Source: Pyrinomonadaceae bacterium
Lineage (GTDB): Bacteria > Acidobacteriota > Blastocatellia > Pyrinomonadales > Pyrinomonadaceae
Direction: 5' to 3'
Assembly (NCBI GenBank): GCA_019694395.1
Contig: JAIBCC010000028.1
Coordinates: 22,427 to 86,426, forward strand
Length of the DNA stretch: 64,000 nt
Part shown: positions 59,105 through 64,000 of the stretch, in pieces
Numbering within the stretch: the first letter of the stretch is position 1
Layout of the letters: each line of letters starts with the position of its first letter
Notes under the pieces: model-generated
What the model was told of the DNA's origin: nothing
The model's input: the letters and a program-made list of their open reading frames with translations, nothing else
The model's database searches: none
Position numbers and translations under genes: made by a program

Positions 59105-62100
59105 CTACTGCGGCTTTTTCCTTTCTCCCCAGGTTGGCGGCGGAGGCTCAGTAGTTGCCCTGTTAACAGGTTTTTCTTTTAACATCCGGAGAGCCTCCTG
59201 AACCGCGCGCTCAAGCTGCGGATCACGTCCGGCAATCACATCCTTGGGAAAGTTTTCAACGTCAATATCCGGCGCAATACCTTCATTTTCAACCGCCCAT
59301 TTATTATCACGAGTAAAAAATCCGCCACGCGGAGCAATCATTGAACCGCCATCAATAAAAGTCGGAGTATCCGCCGTGTGAACGAGTCCGCCCCAAGTCC
59401 GTTTACCGACCAGAGTTCCTATTTTCCGATATTTGAACATCCACGGCATTAAATCGCCGCCGGAACCTGCCATTTCATTGATGATCATTACTTTCGGTCC
59501 CCAAATTCCAGCTGAAGGACTGGTAAATGGATAACGATCACCCGCTACGTTATTGAAATATCCGTCAAAATTACGCTGCAAAACATCAATAATGTAATCC
59601 GCCGCTGAGCCGCCGCCGTTGAAACGTTCGTCAATGATTGCGCCTTTTTTATCCTGTTGAGCAAAATAGTAACGGTTAAAACTAGTGTAGCCCGGTTGTC
59701 CTGTGTTCGGAATATACACATAGGCAAGTTGTCCACCTGAAAGTTCATCAACCTTTCTTCGATTCGACTCAACCCACGCCCGCGTGCGTAAGGCTTGTTC
59801 GTTGGCAACCGGAACAACATTTACTTTTCGCGCTCCGTCCATCGTTGGTTTATCGTTGACTGTCAACCAAGTTTGGCGATTTGCCGTGCCGTCCAGCAAA
59901 CGATAGATGTTATCGGGTGTTTTCAGTTCTACGCCATTGATTGCCAGAATGTAATCGCCGACATTTACTTCTGCGCCCGGTGTTGCCAAAGGCGAGCGCA
60001 AATCGGGATTCCAACTTTCATTGTCATAAATTCGGGTGACTTTAAAACGTCCGTTTTCAATCGCAAAATCCGCACCCAACAATCCGCCATTGCTGTTCGG
60101 AACTTCCGGCATTTCCCCCCCGCGCACATACGAGTGACCAATAGCGGTTTCTGCTCCCATTGTATCGAGCAAATAATTCAAATCAGCACGGTGCATTACA
60201 TCCGGCAACATTGCGCCATACATTTCTTTGGCTTTTGTCCAGTTCGCACCGTGCAAATTCGGCACATAAAAATAATCACGCTGATTGCGCCAACCTTCAT
60301 TAAAAATCTGCTTAAACTCTTCTTTTGGTTCAAGATACATCCGAAGTGCGTAATTTAAACGTCCTTGTCCGGGTTGTGCCGGAGGTCTTTCGGTATCTAT
60401 CACAAAAATTGAAGGAGCAGGAGGTCTGCCGCCCGCACCTTGCCCGCCGCCGCCACCTGCGCGATAAACGAGTTTTTTACCGTCTGCACTAACACTGAAA
60501 TCAGCAACACCACTAACAAAAGAAGTGGTTTTGCGTTCGCTGAGCCGATAACGAATCAAACTGCTTCCGCTTCCCGGCGTTCCACCGCCTTCAAGGAAAA
60601 ATACTGTTCCGTCTCCGCCCACTTCAAGGTTTGAATATTGTCTTTCGGGAACGCCCGGAATCGAAATTGTCCGTTTGGCAATCCCGTCAAAATCAATTTG
60701 GACTGTCACGGGAGCACGTTGTTGTCCTCCGCGACCACTTGGAGTTTCGCTGCTAACACCTTTATCCTCATCACTTTCAGGCAATAGCGGACTTGCTTCG
60801 CCTTTTTTCAAAATAGCCAAATACAGTCCAAATTCTTCATTATGGTCATACGAAGTCATATCAAGCCACTGAGATCTAAGACCGAAATTGGTCGAGGCAA
60901 AAAACCAGAGATATTTTCCGCTGGCATCCCAAACAGGCGTAATTGCGTCTGCCAAGCCGTCTGTCACCTGTTTTGATTCGCCCGTTTCGACATTGGCAAC
61001 AAAAATTGCTTTATACATTGAACGAAGATGGCTGGAATAAGCAACCCATTTTGAATCGGGACTCCAGGTCGGGTTAAGAGTGCGAGTCGGAACCATCCAT
61101 GGATCACTACCAACGATTTTTGCCTTACCGCTTTCAACATCCAAAACCCAAACTTTCAGATTGGTGTCGTGATAAAGAAGTTTCTTTGAATCAGGCGACC
61201 ACGAAGCCGTGTAATAATGAGTCGGTTTTTCCAAAGCAATTTCGCGCGGCGGAGTCAGCCCATCTTGGGCTTCGACATACAAGCGATATTCGCCCGAACG
61301 ATCGCTGAAATATGAAATGTATTTGCCGTCAGGCGACCAAGCCGGATCACGTTCGGCGGAGCCGCTGGAATTGGTCAAATTACGAACGTCACCCTTTTCA
61401 ACCGGAATCGTAAAAACTTCGCCGCGTGCTTCGGCTAAAACTCTTTTACCGGTCGGCGAAAGACTGATATTGCTCATTCGACTCGAAACGTCTTCCCAAC
61501 GCGGCATCATCCACGGAAAATCGCCTTTGACCGTAATGTTGACAATCCGCTCTTTTCCATTTTTCGGGTCTAATTCGTGAATATATCCGGCTTGTTCAAA
61601 AACAATCGTGTCCGCGCCCGAATCCATCGTTTTGACATCAAAATCCGTAAATCTTGTGACCTGCACCAATTTCTTTGAATTTGCCTCATACGACCAAACA
61701 TTCTGAACGCCGTCACGGTCAGATATAAAATAGACGTCATTTCCAATCCAAACCGGATCAAGGTCTTTGGAATCAGTCCAAGGCGGAGTCACCAAATCGT
61801 AACTTTTCAAATCAACGATCCAAATCGGACGATTTTGCCCGCCGCGATAGTTGCGCCGTTCATCATCCCACGAGTTATTCATCCGATAAGCGATTTTTGC
61901 GCCGTCAGCCGAGATTTTCCCTTGAAATCCGCGCGGCAGAGCCATCGGTTCTTCCACACCGCCTTCTGCCGGAACAGTCCAAAATCTTGGTGCACCGCTC
62001 GGCGACCAGGTAGCTCTGGTCGAAGAAAACATTATTGATTTTCCGTCAGGTGTCCAACCTTGAACCAAATCTGCTCCCGGATGCCAGGTCAATCTTTTCG

Positions 62101-62416
62101 GCTCTCCGCCATCTGCCGAAACAACGTAGGCATCCTGATTCCCGGCATATTCTGCGCTAAAAGCAATCCATTTTCCATCCGGCGAAAAATGCGGATTTGA
62201 AGATTGCCCCTGAAAGCTCGTCAAACGTCGCGCAACTCCGCCCGAACGCGGCACAACCCAGATATTTTGGGCATAGGCAAAAGCGATTTGGTTTGCACTA
62301 ACGGTCGGCATCCGCAGCATTCGTGTGCCATTACCAGTTTGGGCTTGGACAGAAAACAAGCTGAAAACGGAAATAATGACCGATAGAAAAAAGTTCCGAA
62401 CGGAAAGGGGCAACAT
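59105..62416 (-). CDS. Tricorn-like S41 family protease with PD40 propellers and PDZ domain
   Basis: 1103 residues with a signal peptide (1-25). Two blocks of PD40/WD40-like blades follow (SNPHFSPDGKWIAFSAEY, RDPAWSPDGKYISYFSDRSGEYRLY, to about 680), then a PDZ domain (GAEVNVGDYILAINGVELKTPDNIYRLLDG, near 800-870) and an S41 protease domain with the active Ser in NEMAGSGGDLMPW. Tricorn is a cytoplasmic archaeal complex; the bacterial exported forms degrade peptides in the periplasm. A GGAGA site precedes the ATG. The family is common in Acidobacteriota. Confidence 0.93.
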   Translation of the reverse strand: MLPLSVRNFFLSVIISVFSLFSVQAQTGNGTRMLRMPTVSANQIAFAYAQNIWVVPRSGGVARRLTSFQGQSSNPHFSPDGKWIAFSAEYAGNQDAYVVSADGGEPKRLTWHPGADLVQGWTPDGKSIMFSSTRATWSPSGAPRFWTVPAEGGVEEPMALPRGFQGKISADGAKIAYRMNNSWDDERRNYRGGQNRPIWIVDLKSYDLVTPPWTDSKDLDPVWIGNDVYFISDRDGVQNVWSYEANSKKLVQVTRFTDFDVKTMDSGADTIVFEQAGYIHELDPKNGKERIVNITVKGDFPWMMPRWEDVSSRMSNISLSPTGKRVLAEARGEVFTIPVEKGDVRNLTNSSGSAERDPAWSPDGKYISYFSDRSGEYRLYVEAQDGLTPPREIALEKPTHYYTASWSPDSKKLLYHDTNLKVWVLDVESGKAKIVGSDPWMVPTRTLNPTWSPDSKWVAYSSHLRSMYKAIFVANVETGESKQVTDGLADAITPVWDASGKYLWFFASTNFGLRSQWLDMTSYDHNEEFGLYLAILKKGEASPLLPESDEDKGVSSETPSGRGGQQRAPVTVQIDFDGIAKRTISIPGVPERQYSNLEVGGDGTVFFLEGGGTPGSGSSLIRYRLSERKTTSFVSGVADFSVSADGKKLVYRAGGGGGQGAGGRPPAPSIFVIDTERPPAQPGQGRLNYALRMYLEPKEEFKQIFNEGWRNQRDYFYVPNLHGANWTKAKEMYGAMLPDVMHRADLNYLLDTMGAETAIGHSYVRGGEMPEVPNSNGGLLGADFAIENGRFKVTRIYDNESWNPDLRSPLATPGAEVNVGDYILAINGVELKTPDNIYRLLDGTANRQTWLTVNDKPTMDGARKVNVVPVANEQALRTRAWVESNRRKVDELSGGQLAYVYIPNTGQPGYTSFNRYYFAQQDKKGAIIDERFNGGGSAADYIIDVLQRNFDGYFNNVAGDRYPFTSPSAGIWGPKVMIINEMAGSGGDLMPWMFKYRKIGTLVGKRTWGGLVHTADTPTFIDGGSMIAPRGGFFTRDNKWAVENEGIAPDIDVENFPKDVIAGRDPQLERAVQEALRMLKEKPVNRATTEPPPPTWGERKKPQ

Positions 62417-62583
62417 TGAATTGTCTCCAGATTTTAGTTTGATTGTGTTACATCCGCGATTTTAGCACGGTGAAATTTGAGAATAAAGCAAAAATATTAA
62501 AATTTGGAGAATTTACTAAAAGGTAGATAAATTTCGAGAAATGAAACAAAATTGAAGGCAGAATTCGCACTCATTTTTTGCCT

Positions 62584-62604
62584 TTTACTTTTTACTTTTT
62601 ACTT
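62584..62604 (-). repeat. Heptad repeat AAGTAAA inside the end of a coding region
   Basis: Three perfect TTTACTT units on the plus strand. On the minus strand they encode the last residues and supply the TAA stop (62585-62587) of the lipoprotein gene. Same unit as at 48610-48630. Confidence 0.88.
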
Positions 62605-63358
62605 GTTTTATTTCCCCCATATTTTCAATCGGCGGAGAATTTGGCTCGGCAATTGAATAAGTTTCGCGTTTTCCCTGCAATACAAACCGGCTTCCGGTCA
62701 ATTTGTAGTGATTGCGGGTGAAATAAGTCGGACAACATAGATTTTCTTCGTCCCCAACTATTTTCAGCGTTTCCACATCGCCGAAAATATAGCGGTCTTG
62801 TCCGTAAAGTTCCACGATCAATTCGCCATTTTCAGCCCGTAGATCTTTTAAGCCACCATCAGCACGGTCGCCGGTGCGAAAAGCCCAAATCAATTCAGGT
62901 GCATTGTTTTTCCATTCAAAAACATAAACCATTTGCGGAATTGCCGAGCCGCCGGTTTCAATTTTAATCACCACCAAGGCTTCGTCCTGTCCGTCGCCTG
63001 TGACATCGCCGTATCTGGTGCCGACAAAAGTTGCTCCGATTTTCTTTTCCTCTTCGCTAAAGACAAATTTCGCTTTGCCGTTTTCGAGCATCACTTCGCC
63101 ATCCTGATCCTGCCAGCCGCGCGGCAGCGGATAAGTATAATTTTTGAAATCAAATTTTCCCAAAGGCGAATTGGTTGTCGGCTCCGGCGTTGGAGTAGGT
63201 GTTGCAATATTTGCAGGTTTTGTCTGATTACTATTTGCCTTATTTGAAACCTCAACAGGTGCAGAATTTGAGGCAGAAGCATTATTCGATAATCTTCCAC
63301 AAGCAGAAAATATAAACAGAAAAACCAATATACAAATCAATTGGGGGAATTTGTTCAA
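62585..63358 (-). CDS. Lipoprotein with C-terminal domain of unknown function
   Basis: 257 residues. I start at TTG 63358 because AAGGAT lies just upstream and it yields a perfect lipoprotein signal (MNKFPQLICILVFLFIFSAC, lipobox FSAC); the frame reaches 63532 only by overlapping the upstream gene. A Ser/Asn/Pro/Thr linker leads to a domain with DVTGDGQDEALVVIKIETGG, an integrin/FG-GAP-like metal loop (DxTGDGxDE), and a Cys pair (NLCCPTYF). The C-terminal residues are encoded by a heptad repeat. The function is unknown. Confidence 0.72.
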   Translation of the reverse strand: MNKFPQLICILVFLFIFSACGRLSNNASASNSAPVEVSNKANSNQTKPANIATPTPTPEPTTNSPLGKFDFKNYTYPLPRGWQDQDGEVMLENGKAKFVFSEEEKKIGATFVGTRYGDVTGDGQDEALVVIKIETGGSAIPQMVYVFEWKNNAPELIWAFRTGDRADGGLKDLRAENGELIVELYGQDRYIFGDVETLKIVGDEENLCCPTYFTRNHYKLTGSRFVLQGKRETYSIAEPNSPPIENMGEIKQVKSKK

Positions 63359-63476
63359 CTTTTTATCCTTATTTTTAAAATTGAAGGGAGGCGGTTCAAA
63401 ACTAAAATTCAAACCAAACCTATTAACAATAATAGATAAAAATTTTGATTCCTTGTCAAATCTACGATTGTTATTT

Positions 63477-64000
63477 TTACTCAAATCTGCGCCACTCGGC
63501 TTCGTAATATCGCACAAGTGCTTGATTATCAAGGCGATTTACTTCAATTTCTTCGTTTGGTCTGGTCGTGTCAGCCGTAAAATTAAAAAGTAAGGCGAGA
63601 GATTCATTATTTAAAAATTTGAGTTCAATATTTTCGGGAACTTTTTTCGGAGTTTCAAACGGCTGCATTTTTGCCAAAGCGTAACCCCAAATGCCGAAAC
63701 TTGGAACGGTAGTTTGATATGGTTTGACCGTAAAACCAACCGCTTCAAGCGTTTTGATGATGCACCAATACGATTGACGCGCCATCAATGGCGAAGTGCA
63801 TTGAATCACAATCGCCGAATCAGGAGTTAATTTTTTTTTCAAAAGATTATAAAAACGGGAGGTATAAAGTTTACCAAGTGCAAAATTATTCGGGTCGGGA
63901 AAATCTACGATAGCAATATCAAACGGTTCAGTTTCGTTATTATCGAGCCAGACAAAAGCGTCCGCATTGGTAACGTGCACACGCGGATCATCAAACGAAT
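63477..64000 (-). CDS. Polyamine aminopropyltransferase (spermidine synthase-like), C-terminal part
   Basis: The frame is open to the window edge, so the N-terminus is missing. About 174 residues remain. FDDPRVHVTNADAFVWL, FDIAIVDFPDPNNFALGKLYTSRFYNLLKKKL and QCTSPLMARQSYWCIIKTLEAVGFTVKPYQTTVPSFGIWGYALA are the C-terminal motifs of spermidine synthases, with the catalytic Asp region in DFPDP. The Q-CTSP variant and long C-terminus are typical of the membrane-linked type. The gene is followed on the same strand by the lipoprotein gene 118 bp on. Confidence 0.88.
   Translation of the reverse strand, partial: SFDDPRVHVTNADAFVWLDNNETEPFDIAIVDFPDPNNFALGKLYTSRFYNLLKKKLTPDSAIVIQCTSPLMARQSYWCIIKTLEAVGFTVKPYQTTVPSFGIWGYALAKMQPFETPKKVPENIELKFLNNESLALLFNFTADTTRPNEEIEVNRLDNQALVRYYEAEWRRFE

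Noticed and set aside
59795..60358. 187-codon plus-strand frame
   Set aside because: Lies wholly opposite the tricorn-like protease. Cys/His/Phe/Ile-rich composition is that of a codon-mirror frame; no ribosome site.
62585..63532. 315-residue version of the lipoprotein gene
   Set aside because: Its first 58 codons overlap the end of the aminopropyltransferase; the TTG at 63358 has a ribosome site and gives a proper lipoprotein signal.

Overview
The window reads as a chromosomal segment of a fairly AT-rich (by eye around 40% GC) Gram-negative bacterium with many secreted and lipid-anchored proteins. The mix suggests an acidobacterium of the class Blastocatellia (Pyrinomonadales-like): a two-domain YncE/alkaline-phosphatase protein, a tricorn-type protease, a propeller sensor kinase, the Rhizobium-type asparaginase, PilZ-like proteins, TPR/PEGA proteins and Asn/Ala/Pro-rich lipoproteins. 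This assignment is inferred from gene families; no rRNA gene is present. There is one tRNA (Met, CAT) and no complete mobile element, prophage, IS or CRISPR array.

Layout. 1-12.6 kb: mostly minus strand; an FtsX-type permease, a palindrome-rich spacer (about 1.4-1.9 kb), the YncE/phosphoesterase, a thioredoxin-like protein, a DUF2059 protein, a small zinc-finger protein, a Uma2 nuclease, aconitase and an MscS channel. 12.8-15.7 kb: an NRAMP-related transporter followed by an MscS channel with a cyclic-nucleotide domain. 15.7-22 kb: a B12/radical SAM protein, an acyl-CoA dehydrogenase, lipoproteins and a lytic transglycosylase. 22.2-28.6 kb: glmM, an ABM protein, aroB, a pilin-like protein, a second radical SAM protein and a lone Mrr-like nuclease. 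28.7-34.7 kb: a response regulator, a caspase-fold (DUF4347-like) protein and a propeller histidine kinase, preceded by a class II aldolase and a hypothetical gene. 34.8-40.4 kb: asparaginase, an oxidoreductase, two PilZ-like paralogues, a lipoprotein and a PEGA/TPR protein. 40.5-51 kb: tRNA-Met with an adjacent HNH gene, an M14 peptidase, recN, an M19 dipeptidase, two zinc metallopeptidases, a MEST-like hydrolase, HU, an M50 protease and a VapBC-like pair. 51-64 kb: a GH63-like glucosidase, a TPR/sigma-54 activator, secreted hypothetical proteins, a zinc-ribbon protein, a tricorn-like protease, a lipoprotein and the end of an aminopropyltransferase.

Two things stand out. First, spacers carry short tandem repeats with strict periods of 7, 8 or 9 bp. 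Many of them start inside or directly at a stop codon, and some run up to the next start codon. They resemble the heptanucleotide STRRs known from cyanobacteria. Second, the response regulator and the caspase-like gene each have the same 22-bp palindromic site upstream (TAC-N8-GTA core), which suggests a two-component circuit that controls a caspase-fold protein. The Mrr-like nuclease, the cytoplasmic metzincin and the VapBC pair are the other accessory-looking genes.
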